Origin: Dendrophyllia cribrosa
Taxonomy: Eukaryota; Cnidaria; Anthozoa; Scleractinia; Dendrophylliidae
Length of the DNA stretch: 64,000 nt
Assembly: GCA_024195265.1 (NCBI GenBank)
Contig: JAJLRJ010000009.1
Coordinates: forward strand, 33,644,637 to 33,708,636
Direction: 5' to 3'
Part shown: positions 22,218 to 30,100 of the stretch, one piece after another
Numbering within the stretch: position 1 is the stretch's first letter
How the letters are laid out: every line of letters begins with the position of its first letter
The notes under the pieces: generated by a model
The model's input: only the letters and a program-made list of their open reading frames with translations
Told to the model about the DNA's origin: nothing
The model's database searches: none
Program-made: the position numbers and the translations under genes

Positions 22218-23940
22218 GTGTTTATTAGAAGAACCTTAATTCGCAGTACTACAACTAAATTGTAAAGGCATACAAAAGTGAATAAAAAGATAATAACTAC
22301 AACATAATAACTAACTTATAAGACAAACCTTGTTGGGGTGAGAACAAGAGCATATAATCTCTGTGGATTTTCAAGTAATGTCTGTAGAACTGGCAGTGCA
22401 AATGCTCCTGTCTTTCCAGAGCCTGTTTCTGCTAAACCAATAATATCCTTCCCTGCAAAAATAATTTGAGCAGTACATAAGGGGCCGTCGACATACCGGT
22501 ATTCCCCTGTTCCCCGCTTAACGTCCCCCGGATGTCAAGCTCAGAATCCCCCCTCCCCCCCCCCTCCTTAACGTCCACTTATAATTTTACTCTCCCGTAT
22601 TGTTTATATTGAGCCACCAAGTTTTTATACGTGTGCGGCATTTTTTATATTGTATGCGCTTTTATAATAAAGATATTGAAAAGAACATATATTAAATCAA
22701 CTGAAGCTTTGTTTTCTAAGGAACGGAAGAAGATGACGAAGAAATTGTTTTGTGGATTTCATGTGACAACTGTACTGTGAGGCGTGGTACCAAGTGAGTT
22801 GCCAAGTGAGGACGAATTCATAGAGGAAATCAGCTGGGTTTGCCATCTATGCATTGTCACAAGTCTTTTTTTTATCAAGTTCAGTTGAAGCTACAACATT
22901 GTCGTTTAAGTTTTTCTTGTGTTGAAACTGAATAGCTTAAGTGTCTCAAGCTACAGTATTGTCAATTAGGTCAATTTGATGTTGCAATTTAAAAAAAATC
23001 ACGATTCACAAGCTGCCAGACAAGGGGATGTGTCCCGGGATGTGTGCACAGATGTAAAATGTAACTGCCACCAACGCAAAATAGTTTAAAGTTGAGAATC
23101 TCTAACGTTCTGTTCCTGTTCTGTTCAAGCTCATGAACGCGATTGAGAGAGGACATCTGGTTTTGTATTAACTTTGTAAGGGACTCTGTGGAGAATTTTT
23201 TTCGTTTTCTATTGAACTGTTTTAATATGTTCTCTTTATGTACTGAATTAAAACATAAAGTATTGAAATTATTTTCAGTTTTTATAAAAAAAAGACATCA
23301 TTGTGTGAGTTTTGGCCCAAATGCCCCACACTAACGTCCAAAACTTGACTTCTTCTTACCCCCTCCCCCTTAAACGTCCGGTGGACGTTAAGCGGGGAGC
23401 AAGGGAATATGTCGACGGCCCCTAAGGCACCGGAGCGATTACAGAATGCAGGGCCACCTTGATCCAACTCATTTACATGTGTCGGAACTCTTTGTAGAAC
23501 GAGGTATAACACAATAGGCACTTTTGTCATTCAATGAGATGCAAATAAGTGGCCCTGTATCCTGAACACTGCAGACCAGCTTTGTTGACAGTCACCAGAA
23601 ACTGTTTACATTAACATAGACTAATATTGAAATCTCCAAATTAAAAATAATGTTGAAATGCTTTTCATGGATTGAACTGATTTAAAACATCGTCTTTTCG
23701 TTACCTTGTAAAGACACTGGAATCGCTTCCCTCTGAATTTTGGTTGGTGATTTCCATCCTAACTTCTGGCATGCTTCACACAGTACATCATCAACACCCT
23801 GATAAAAACTTCGAATATTAGACCTTTCGGCTTTAGTTAAGAAGTAGGAAGCGCTAAAATAGAATTTAAAGCATATGAAATCCTGTTACCAGGGATTTAA
23901 ATGTGACTTCTTCAGTCTCAGCTTCTTCGAACGTCGCCAT
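1989..23940 (-). CDS. DDX47: DDX47 DEAD-box ATP-dependent RNA helicase, complete, 15 exons
   Basis: ATP-dependent RNA helicase of the DDX47/Rrp3 family, which acts in the nucleolus in early pre-rRNA processing (family knowledge). Exons in transcript order: 23705-23798 follows the first exon 23890-23940, then 22329-22452, 19772-19836, 19403-19474, 18503-18573, 15562-15609, 15179-15250, 12890-12948, 11390-11447, 10662-10808, 8309-8446, 6928-6998, 6480-6609 and 1989-2120. They sum to 1332 nt, 443 residues plus stop, close to the roughly 455 residues of the vertebrate protein. All introns are GT-AG and all phases agree. Motifs read in order: Q motif (GW..PTKIQ, residues 31-39), AETGSGKT (56-63), PTREL (88-92), GG (116-117), DEAD (162-165), SAT (193-195), [12 protein letters not shown] (307-318), [11 protein letters not shown] (337-347), and a lysine-rich tail. 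It is divergently paired with the coiled-coil/HEAT gene on the other strand. The identity rests on near-identity to DDX47 around motifs V and VI and the [18 protein letters not shown] segment. Confidence 0.95.
3380..4560 (-). repeat. Unclassified dispersed repeat, copy C (inverted)
   Basis: In DDX47 intron 14. Its complement resembles 19940-20955 segment by segment: the G-rich tract with CCGGGCAGG, the GTATTTGCGACAACACTTTG block, GGCAAAATCAAAGCA and GCGTCACGCAA. Plus-strand frames here (for example 3593-3946) look incidental. I do not recognise the family. Confidence 0.6.
5134..5842. mobile_element. Non-autonomous Mutator-like element with 9 bp target duplication
   Basis: Ends TAGCCTGCGGACAGGCT (from 5134) and AGCCTGTTCGCAGGCTA (to 5842) are inverted repeats. 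They are flanked by a perfect 9 bp duplication TCAAAGGCT at 5125-5133 and 5843-5851. Length is 709 bp with no transposase. A 9 bp duplication is typical of Mutator-like elements; the superfamily is inferred from that alone. Confidence 0.75.
5990..6014. repeat. GATT microsatellite
   Basis: A short run of about five GATT units in DDX47 intron 14. Confidence 0.7.
6059..6256. mobile_element. MITE-like element, CTGCTAGC family, copy 1
   Basis: Ends near GACTGCTAGCTGGCCCTTTT and AGAGGGACTCTAGCAG are inverted, with a GC-rich interior of repeated GAGCG/GCTCG motifs. A relative lies at 31061-31277 with GACTGCTAGCAGTCCC and GGGACAGCTAGCA ends. Confidence 0.5.
6480..12948 (-). CDS. DDX47: DDX47 exons 9-14: second RecA-like domain
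   Basis: Exons 12890-12948, 11390-11447, 10662-10808, 8309-8446, 6928-6998 and 6480-6609 encode residues 200-400. Visible are motif IV (MVFC, 255-258), the LHGQLSQ segment (281-287), motif V (307-318) with [17 protein letters not shown] after it, and motif VI (337-347). Exon 14 encodes the family-specific stretch with [14 protein letters not shown]. Exon 13 ends in CA and exon 14 starts with G, so the glutamine codon spans the junction. Confidence 0.93.
7050..7325 (-). mobile_element. tRNA-derived SINE, family 2, copy 1
   Basis: Reading the minus strand, a tRNA-like head (A-box-like GTGTATTGGTGAGAGCAC, B box GGGTTCGATACTC) is followed by a body and an A-rich 3' end at about 7050-7075. A second copy with the same order and orientation is at 37095-37347. 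Shared landmarks include AGGAGAGGGGAAAACCGGAG and CTCTCGGAGCAAGGAGAGAA. Confidence 0.75.
7676..7948. mobile_element. Harbinger-like MITE with TTA target duplication
   Basis: Inverted ends GGCCCGGGTCAAACGTCGTA and the complement of GTGTTTGACCCGAGCC are flanked by TTA at 7673-7675 and 7949-7951. Length 273 bp. The interior repeats GTCAAACGTCGAACTT several times. A TWA duplication fits the PIF/Harbinger group. Confidence 0.7.
8447..10100. other. DDX47 intron 11, proximal part
   Basis: No gene. A tRNA-like stretch lies at about 9650-9720 (B-box-like GAGTTCAAGTCC). Sequence at 9160-9245 (CCACTGTTATTACAAATTGA and what follows) recurs inverted at 10389-10470, so these two arms enclose the SINE at 10104-10390 and could fold back in the transcript. 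Confidence 0.45.
10104..10390 (+). mobile_element. tRNA-derived SINE, family 1, full copy
   Basis: A tRNA-like head (GTAGTCTAGTGGTTAGCGC as A box, GGTGGTTCAAGCC as B box) is followed by a body with TGTTGTTTCCTTAGACAAGA, AATGCTGGGGGGTAACC and CTTCATGCTACAGAAACC. Related pieces occur at 11755-12782 (minus) and 32552-33300 (plus), which is why I call it a SINE and not a tRNA gene. Confidence 0.75.
10846..10957. repeat. Short inverted repeat element
   Basis: Ends CATGGGCAGT and ACTGCCCATG frame about 110 bp, with CATACGGTA and TGCCGTAC also inverted just inside. MITE-like; no clear target duplication. Confidence 0.4.
11755..12782 (-). mobile_element. tRNA-derived SINE, family 1, split minus-strand copy
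   Basis: The 3' part (11755-11815, complement of CTTCATGCTACAGAAAACGG) and an inner part (12659-12782, complement of TTGTTTCCTTAGACAACAAAC and of the AATACTGGGGGTAACCCAGC block) match the family in the same orientation. They are separated by the hAT-like element 11818-12347 and about 300 further bases. Confidence 0.55.
11818..12347. mobile_element. hAT-like non-autonomous element, 6 bp target duplication
   Basis: Begins CAGGGCTAAAAATTA and ends AATTTTTAGCACTG, with CA...TG termini usual for hAT. Flanked by TAGCTG at 11812-11817 and 12348-12353. Length 530 bp. Internal AAGTGCTGGCGACTGGGCGA and CCAGTGCTTGGTGGCCAGTC are subterminal inverted matches. Confidence 0.7.
13140..13200. mobile_element. 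TGTTGTGGTT MITE family, half copy
   Basis: TATGTTGTGGTTTAAATTTT and the following TTTCTTTGGTTCGAAAAAATTTC match one arm of the family seen complete at 37747-37884, 58136-58262 and 60394-60545. The other arm is absent. Confidence 0.55.
13721..13754. repeat. TACATG hexamer microsatellite
   Basis: About five tandem copies of ACATGT, a self-complementary unit, in DDX47 intron 8. Confidence 0.8.
13825..15134 (+). mobile_element. Internally deleted hAT transposon
   Basis: Perfect 15 bp inverted ends: CAGGGTTCGACATCT at 13825-13839 and its complement at 15120-15134, flanked by TATAT on both sides. Subterminal GCTAGCCCGG motifs recur at both ends. Inside lie the N-terminal and C-terminal remnants of a transposase with the catalytic middle missing. 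At 1,310 bp it is a deletion derivative that could only move with help from an intact relative. Confidence 0.8.
14109..14914 (+). pseudogene. hAT transposase remnant (N-terminal piece joined to C-terminal dimerisation domain)
   Basis: The first frame (14109-14435) has a very basic stretch and then [18 protein letters not shown], the entry motif of the TTF-type/ZNF862-like transposase family. The second frame (14309-14914) carries [20 protein letters not shown] and [16 protein letters not shown], the hAT C-terminal dimerisation motif, followed by an acidic tail ending before TAA at 14912-14914. The two frames overlap out of register, and the zinc finger and RNase H-like core are gone. It is not a functional transposase. 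Confidence 0.8.
15179..23940 (-). CDS. DDX47: DDX47 exons 1-8: first RecA-like domain
   Basis: Eight exons (23890-23940, 23705-23798, 22329-22452, 19772-19836, 19403-19474, 18503-18573, 15562-15609, 15179-15250) encode residues 1-199. The start is the ATG whose complement lies at 23938-23940; the first residues are acidic ([11 protein letters not shown]). The ATP-binding Walker A motif is at 56-63, the DEAD Walker B box at 162-165 and SAT at 193-195. Motif Ib reads ASPGR (136-140) where most family members have TPGR, a conservative Thr to Ser change. The introns between these exons carry most of the mobile elements of this gene. Confidence 0.93.
15757..17496 (-). mobile_element. 5'-truncated LINE with 33 bp target duplication
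   Basis: On the minus strand the element ends in a poly(A) tail (T run at about 15755-15776). It is flanked by a perfect 33 bp direct repeat at 15724-15756 and 17497-17529 (starting TCTAAATCCGGAGTTTGG), a textbook target-primed insertion. Only the region downstream of the polymerase core survives, so the copy cannot move on its own. Confidence 0.85.
16011..17495 (-). pseudogene. LINE reverse transcriptase C-terminal region with zinc-binding domain
   Basis: An open frame runs from 17675 to 16011, but its first ~57 codons come from the host MITE; the LINE part starts near [18 protein letters not shown]. That segment and [19 protein letters not shown] and [20 protein letters not shown] are the thumb and connection region of L1/Tx1-like LINEs. 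Near the end [17 protein letters not shown] fits the zinc-binding domain found after many LINE reverse transcriptases. The polymerase core is absent. The long intact frame suggests a recent insertion. A sister fragment lies at 59334-59829. Confidence 0.85.
17771..18431. mobile_element. Harbinger-like element with CTA duplication and an exon-like insert
   Basis: Inverted ends GGGCGCTTTCCATTCAACCA (from 17771) and its complement to 18431, continuing through AAAAATTCCGG. CTA lies on both sides (17768-17770, 18432-18434). Inside is a plus-strand exon-like segment 17940-18063: ATG opens 41 codons ([13 protein letters not shown]...) and ends at a good donor, G/GTAAGT. There is no matching downstream exon in the element. 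Confidence 0.65.
17940..18063 (+). pseudogene. Exon-like segment carried inside a DNA element
   Basis: An open stretch of 41 codons begins ATGGCGTC in good context and ends G/GTAAGT. It contains CTACLFF and [15 protein letters not shown] do not recognise the protein. It may be a captured first exon or a leftover of the element's own gene. Confidence 0.35.
19940..20955 (+). repeat. Unclassified dispersed repeat, copy A
   Basis: The longest copy seen of a family also at 25915-26475 (same orientation) and 3380-4560 (inverted). Landmarks shared with the 25.9 kb copy: GGCGAATTTCTC, CAAGTTTTCTAAATATTTCTC, TCTTACAAAGTAAATG, CAGGAATGCTTGA and CTTTTTCTTTCCATTT. Poly-C tracts at 19954-19968 and 20190-20199 correspond to G-rich tracts in the inverted copy. 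No coding frame recognised. Confidence 0.6.
21053..21134. repeat. Tandem duplication of ~40 bp
   Basis: CGAAGCTATCCTCGACAAAC and the following GTTGAACAACCGACGAGGTT occur twice in a row with one or two changes. Confidence 0.8.
21213..21241. repeat. ACTC microsatellite
   Basis: About six to seven ACTC units in DDX47 intron 3. Confidence 0.8.
21358..21812 (+). mobile_element. CR1/L2-type LINE 3' end, 5'-truncated
   Basis: The frame through 21400-21624 encodes [20 protein letters not shown] and [17 protein letters not shown] followed by a stop, the conserved C-terminus of CR1/L2/Jockey-group LINEs. The 3' untranslated part ends with GCGCCATATAAATTACTAAA and a TTA/ATT trinucleotide tail (about 21789-21808), the short-repeat tail usual for this group. 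Confidence 0.8.
21905..22085. repeat. Pair of opposed tRNA-like sequences
   Basis: A minus-strand tRNA-like stretch (complement of GGTTAAAGCATTCAACC; B-box-like GGTCATAGCAATTCAATTCC) faces a plus-strand B-box-like GATAGGTTCGATTCCTG at about 22050. They look like the two ends of an inverted SINE-type repeat. Neither forms a convincing tRNA. Confidence 0.4.
22165..22218. repeat. GATA microsatellite
   Basis: About 13 tandem TAGA/GATA units, 110 bp downstream of DDX47 exon 3. Confidence 0.9.
22481..23422. mobile_element. Harbinger-like element with TAA duplication carrying a PHD-finger remnant
   Basis: Ends GGGGCCGTCGACATA and TATGTCGACGGCCCC are perfect inverted repeats flanked by TAA at 22478-22480 and 23423-23425. 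A second inverted block inside contains CCCGCTTAACGTCC and GGACGTTAAGCGGGG. Length 942 bp. Near 22720-22860 there is decayed coding sequence (see separate entry). No transposase is left. Confidence 0.75.
22722..22860 (+). pseudogene. Degenerate PHD-finger coding remnant
   Basis: One frame reads [18 protein letters not shown] and another, after two stops and a shift, [16 protein letters not shown]-x-x-CDxC and WVCxLC are the second and last metal-binding clusters of a PHD finger. The middle, where the H-x2-C pair belongs, is lost. An AG just before it resembles a splice acceptor. Confidence 0.55.
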
Positions 23941-24198
23941 TTTGAAAGTTATTCCACGTGATTGAATGGCTCTGTAACCAGGCCAAGAACGCAGATGTAA
24001 CCAGGCCAGCTAGTCTGTAAAGTGTGAAGTCATGGAAACGGACCCAAAATGGCGGGTTATTTTGCTTCTTGTGGAAGTTTATCCTTGCTTAGAGTTTAAA
24101 TTTACGAGCTTTGCAGTTCTGTACCGAACTTAAATTCATGGAGAAGAAAGTTTTCTTTTGTTTTGGGTAGATTGGAAGGGTGTTTCTGGCCAATCATC
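23941..24198. promoter_or_regulatory. Bidirectional promoter between DDX47 and the HEATR4-like gene
   Basis: Only 258 bp separate the two divergent start codons. No TATA box is obvious. An ATGTAACCAGGCCA-like sequence occurs twice (around 23975 and 23994). A short upstream ORF of 10 codons (24138-24170, starting MEKKVF and ending in TAG) precedes the start used for the plus-strand gene. The close divergent layout predicts co-regulation, which is inference. Confidence 0.6.
24138..24170 (+). promoter_or_regulatory. Short upstream ORF before the HEATR4-like start
   Basis: ATG at 24138 opens a 10-codon frame that stops at TAG (24168-24170), 28 nt before the main ATG. If transcription begins upstream of it, it could lower translation of the main frame. 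The transcription start is not visible from sequence. Confidence 0.35.
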
Positions 24199-27151
24199 AT
24201 GTCTACACCAACGGCGCGAATGCGAAGTGAACGCGAGACAAAGATGTCGGACGGCAATAAACCAGTGATTGGGCTTCGTCCAATCAAGGAAAAGAATAAG
24301 CGATCAGAAGCTATGATCGAAGAACAGGTAGATAAACTGCAAAGATTATACACCGCGTTGAGAATTAAAAAGCAAATTCCTGGACTTTCATTGGCAAAGA
24401 TTTCTCTGTATCAGATTTCTGTGATATGATCTAGCTGACTGCTGAAATAATTAGAGAAATTTAATTAATTAATAAACTTAAGTTAATTGATATTTTGTTG
24501 ATGATCACCCTTAAAATATACAAAGAAGTTATAACTAGTTATGTACGGCTTAATTTAAGCTTAAACGACTATATATTAATACATGTATATTAAAACTTGG
24601 TTCCAATCTTTTTTTTTTGTCATTCTGAAACAAGGTGTTCAAGAACTGTTGCCTTTGAAGAATACAAAGAAAGAGTAATCCGTATGACCCCATACATTAG
24701 TTGGGTTACAAGAGATTTTATTAGTAATCAGTTTCATTTTCTTCTTCTATGCAGTTGTTATTCATGAGGGAAACTCAAAATGTTTTACACCAAACTCTAG
24801 AGAACCTTGAAAAGGCTTTAACAGAGGTAAGAACAGTAAAGCTTGACAGCATAAGTTTACTTAATCTCTCTTTGATTCGTGATCATTTCTTTTAAGGTGG
24901 CTAGCTAGAACAGGTTTTCAGCTGCGTGCACGTGCAGGGTGTACTTGTTGCGGGGGGTATACAAGTTCTTGTGCTCAACTGACAAACTGAATACAGTTTA
25001 CTTAGAACTATGTTATCGCTGACTCGCAGCTCCACATTATTCTCTTTAGTTACAATTAATTCTTGTATTGATTGATGAATACACTTGGTGAAAGTCAAGC
25101 TTGTGGTAATAATAAGTTATATGTACTAGTTAATTACTGCAAGTCTAGGTAATGCTTCTGTCATCACAGTGACCATTCAACAACTTCTACTTATATATAT
25201 ATATATTTTTAATCCTTTGCCATTTTTTTTAGGATGAATTCCAAAGGGGTGAGGTGGAGTTACAGCAACTGTTTGATAAAAGTGAAGAATTGCTTGTTAT
25301 TGTCCAGGTAATTTAACTGTATGATTGTACACTCACCGGCATCACTGTACATATTAATTTATTGTAAGTGTCATCTCAGTTATTACAGAGAACATTTTGG
25401 TACTCATAAAGTGCTAACTGCCTTATCTTTGAGATGCTGTTTATAAAAGAAAAAAAGCCATCACTGAAAGTTTAACGAGGCTCAATTTGCTCAAAGATAT
25501 TCCAATAATAACAAAGCATCATGCATGCAGGAATGCTATCTTGACACTATCATGATATTCAAAATCAACTTTTTAATTTTAGTTACAACTTTGATACTAT
25601 GAATGTTATGTTTTTCTCTGTACACATCAAAACATCAATTAACTTAACAAAATATGTAGTTTTTACAAATATGTTTATGTTGTGTGTTAACTGAAAACGC
25701 ACATCAGCTATTCAAATTGTTCAAAATGTTGAATTTTTTAAATTTATAAAAAACATCAGTTGCATATGAAAAATAGCCCGAAAAACTAATTTAAACTTGA
25801 AGGTCAAAATATCAATAATTATATGCAAACAGTTGTGGATTTTGCAGAGCAAGGAAAATTAGAACTGTGATATGCAAATCTGGTTTTGTTTACAAAAGAT
25901 CGCTTTTCATAGCTAGACCAATTTTATTATTCTTATAATAACAAACACACAGGAAAAAGAACAACAAATTCTCTCAGTTGAAAGTTTTATTTAAATATCT
26001 ATTAGATTACTCTCAAAAGCAAAACATGTTAAATTATGACACATCAAGGAAACTGTCCACGCAAGCAAATTTGGTTAGCGCATGGCGAATTTCTCACACA
26101 ATCTCTCGACTGAATGTGGCCAAGTTTTCTAAATATTTCTCAAAAACTACTGATAACGCACACACAAAAACAAACAGTCAATGAAATTTTTCTTACAAAG
26201 TAAATGCACATTCAAATATGTTATTTCCTTTACCCTAGATCTCCAGGAATGCTTGAAAATTCTTTAAAAAGTCTGCCACTTCGAGTGTGAATTCTGAAGG
26301 AAGACAATGATGCCCTCACTTTGTGATAAATGGATGCTGATCCTCATAGGAAGATTTCATTGCTTCCAACTCTCTTACTGCCACTTTAAAGGCGTACAAA
26401 TCTTCTTAAGGATCAACTTTTTCTTTCCATTTTGAAGTCTAAAAGGCGTGTTTTGTTTGAAACCTGATATTCTTATCCGAGTGACAAACTGGTTCTCTCT
26501 AGTCCCCCCTAAAACCCAAACATACCGGTACATGCACTAGATGGATTCTGATTGGTTTAACCTTCCTGAAGCCTTTTATAACAATAGGGGATAAAAAGAA
26601 CTAATTCTAGGGGAGGCAGGGTCGTGTTTGCCTACATGTGTACATGCGAATAACTATGCACAATTTACGGTGGTTTTGGTAGCAGCACTTCACTTCCAAT
26701 ATGGGACCACTTGTTCTAGTTATTATTTTATGGCTATAAAAGTGAAAAAATATCTCATTGTTCCTTTAATTTCTAATTGCAGGTCTTAATGAAAATTCGA
26801 AATGAGCTTGCTCATGCCCGGATGGACCTAGAGAGAGCTATAAAGGCAAACTGTGGGGTAATTTTTTAACATAAAAAAAAAGAAAATAAGTGTTTGTCAT
26901 TTTATAGAACATTTTAATAAATATGTTTTAAAAAAATTACACACAATGTTACACATTGTTTTGTTGCAATACAGTGGCACAAAATCAATGGTAATTATAT
27001 TGTATTAACTAAAGGAAGTTCCACTTTGTATCGTATCCAGGTTGATGTGGCCAAAAAGAGAGTAAAATGGCTTCAAGACAGGCTGGAAAAAATTCTACTT
27101 ACTGCAAGAAGTTATTGTCATTTGTATAACAGATCATTACAGAGAAGCAAG
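24199..27151 (+). CDS. HEATR4-like gene exons 1-5: N-terminal coiled coil
   Basis: Five phase-0 exons (24199-24327, 24755-24826, 25233-25307, 26783-26857, 27041-27151) encode residues 1-154. The chosen start MSTPTARMRSE is the first ATG that opens the long frame; the same frame runs upstream to 24163 only without an ATG. Residues 35-154 are almost entirely helix-forming with heptad-like leucines (for example LFMRETQNVLHQTLENLEKA and VKWLQDRLEKILLTA), so a coiled coil is likely. All five exons being phase 0 means any could be skipped without a frameshift. Confidence 0.85.
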
Positions 27152-30100
27152 GTAAATCCTTTAAAGGGATGGTTTCATGGCTTGGTGCATGTGCACAGAT
27201 TAAAATGCTTTATTTGCTTTCAAACCAATTTTATTGGTTAAAAAAACACTCACATTTACAGTGTACTTCAATAATCACATACTATAATTAGTCCAAACAA
27301 AGCAAAGGATGACCAAAATTTACAGAAAATTTAAATGGATTACACCGACAAATTCAACACTGAATAAAACCTTTGACCCGAAGGATTTATTCTGCGCTCT
27401 GGTGGTTTTCATGGCACACATTGGTATGAATAATCATCAATTCAATCAGCTGAATAACTGCGACATTTTCATGGGCAAATTTCCCGCCAGAGTTATCTAC
27501 TCTTTTCTGATTGGTCTAAACGACATTAAATGGATTACGTCATAGCTTGCACATGTGCCGAACCGTAAAACCCTCCCTTTAATACCAGCTTTTAAAGGGA
27601 CACCATCACAAGGCTCATGTGCGAGTTTCTCGAATCGAAACTTGAATAATTTTAAGCCTAAATTTCAAAAATGGCATTGAGTTTCTTTGTTTTCCACCAT
27701 GACTGCTGCCACTAGTCAATGCATTTTGAAATTAACATTTCAACTTGAAAAATTTAGGCTAAACTGTTCAAGTTTCAAAATTTTGAAAAACTGGTGCCTG
27801 TGCCGTTGTGAGTGCCCCTTTAATAACTGGGTAAAAAATACATATGTTGCAGGTATTTTTTATTTCAGGTAAATTTAATTTTTAACTGGGTTAAATTTTT
27901 TTTTTAGTAGGTAAATGTTTTCTAATTTTAAAGTTCCAAGTGAAATATTTTTTAACATCATTACAAAAGTCATGTCACCTCCAAAAAGAATAGAAAAGAC
28001 ATACAAACAAAATTTAATAAATTGTACATATTAATAATTATTATTTTTCTTTCCCTGCTGGAGTCAAGTTTAACAGTGTAACCTTTTAAGTGAGAGTTTG
28101 ATGCTGAGCATGAGAACGGAAACGAGGCTGGAGTAGGTGCCAGTTTCCAGCCAAGAGTTTTTCCTGAAAAATGTGTGAGGGGGCTAATTTGGCTTTGACC
28201 AAAATCTCAAAAAAGCCTTGTTCCCTTCGCGAGATTAGGAAGCATTCTCCTATCATCGAACACAATTCAAATTAATTTTGGGAGTTTTCTTTAGTTTTGA
28301 TTTAGGCAGCTCAGGAAGTCAAAATGTTAAGTGCATTTCAGTTGATCTATTTTTCATTTATAATCCTCATTGATTTGATTTTCTTTCTGACACCCAGACA
28401 CCCACCCAGACACCCCAATCTGGATTAAAAGATCAAATGTCCGAGCAGCTGTGGAACAGACTCTCCAAAGGCCAACAGCAGATGTTGCTTGAAATTGAGG
28501 AAAAAAAACAGCCCAGTATTGTGGATGACAGCCATGCATCACCCATTGTGAAGGAAATCACAAAAATGCAACTACCACAGACTGATTCAGCAGGTCAGTG
28601 TCTGTTGTTAAAACAATACCATAAAATGCCAGTTATACAGTGTAAGCCCTATGCTTATACAACTTCGTAAGGGCTTTTTGCTGGGCTTACATGTATAAGC
28701 AGGGGGGCCTGTATCTTGGAGAGCTTATAAGCAGCTTATACAACTGTTTTGGAATGGGCTGATAAGAAATAATACTTGTCTTTAATTATTGATAATTCAT
28801 TTCAATATTTGTTCAAAAGGTGGATAGTGCTATCCACCGGATAAATCACTGTGGATAACACAAAGGATTTTGTTAATACTTATCGGAGCGTATAACCGGG
28901 AAAGAATGGCGGGGTCTTTGACCTTTTATAAATTTGTTATTCGTTTTTTCTTAACATTGTTATCAGATATCAGGGGTGTCATTAAATTTTGAAGTAGGTG
29001 GCTGATTGAATAGAGTAGGCGGGTGATGATACATGCACTGCTGTGACTGCGTATCCAAGCGCCAAAGGCTCATACTCGTAGTAGCCGGGAGAAGTCCCCA
29101 GCCCCGGGCCTTAATGACACCCCTGAGATATGTGTACAGTGTACACGTATGTGCTTTGAAGTTCAATATTTATTTTTAGTAGAAAAGTAAAAAAAATAAC
29201 AGAGCCAAATAGGTCTTTTATACTATTCTCTATGTAATGTTTACTACATGAGCGGGAGTGTTGTATCGGCCTATACAATCACGAGCCGAAGGCGAGTGAA
29301 TGTATAGTGCCGATACAACACAGACGCGAATGTAGTAAACAACTTGTGAAATTCACATTCACATGTAAATTAGATACAACCACTAGTGAGTTGTATCTGG
29401 AATGCAAATTAGATACAACCACTCGTGAGTTGTTTCAAGATTGTATCGGCCTATACAGGGTAATCATGTGATTGGAATGGCTCATTTCTATTTGTTAGTA
29501 CCCTTATGAATTATTAATGAATTTTACAAAATGTATTAATTTTGAAAGTAAATACACCTTATTCAGTGCAGGTTTAACAGATAATATGGGCAGATATTTT
29601 ACGAGTTATGTAGTTTTTTTAGCCCCGCAGGGGTGAGAAAAAATGTGAGCAATGAGTAAAATATCTGCAAGTATTACAAATGTATCTGTTAAACAAGGGA
29701 TTTATTATTCAACTAAAATTGTTTTATTTATAATAGTTTGTGTCGGGAAGTGTAATACGGCAACGAGCTTTTAGCCAGCAGGGTGTCCAGGGGTCCTGTG
29801 GATGCCCACTTTTTGAAGAAAATTATTCATGAAAATTGCACCTAATCGTAAAAATTTATGATGGGAAATATCTTCAGGACGCCCACTTTTCAATTTCACT
29901 TTTCAATTTCTGTCTAAAGCCTGTACAGCAATCTACTGTGAAATATGCTCGGATAGTTTGTATGTTCCCTTTTCCTTATAAGGTAAAATGACATCACAGT
30001 CGAATAATAAAGGCTGGTTCTCATATAATCGTCCCGGTCATCCCAGTCGTCCGAGTCGTTTCAAAGGTTTTTGCAAACGCCTCAGATGATCGAGACGACT

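Noticed and set aside
24163..24198. Extension of the HEATR4-like N-terminus upstream of the chosen ATG
   Set aside because: The upstream in-frame part has no ATG; the only nearby upstream ATG (24138) is in a short frame that stops before the main start.
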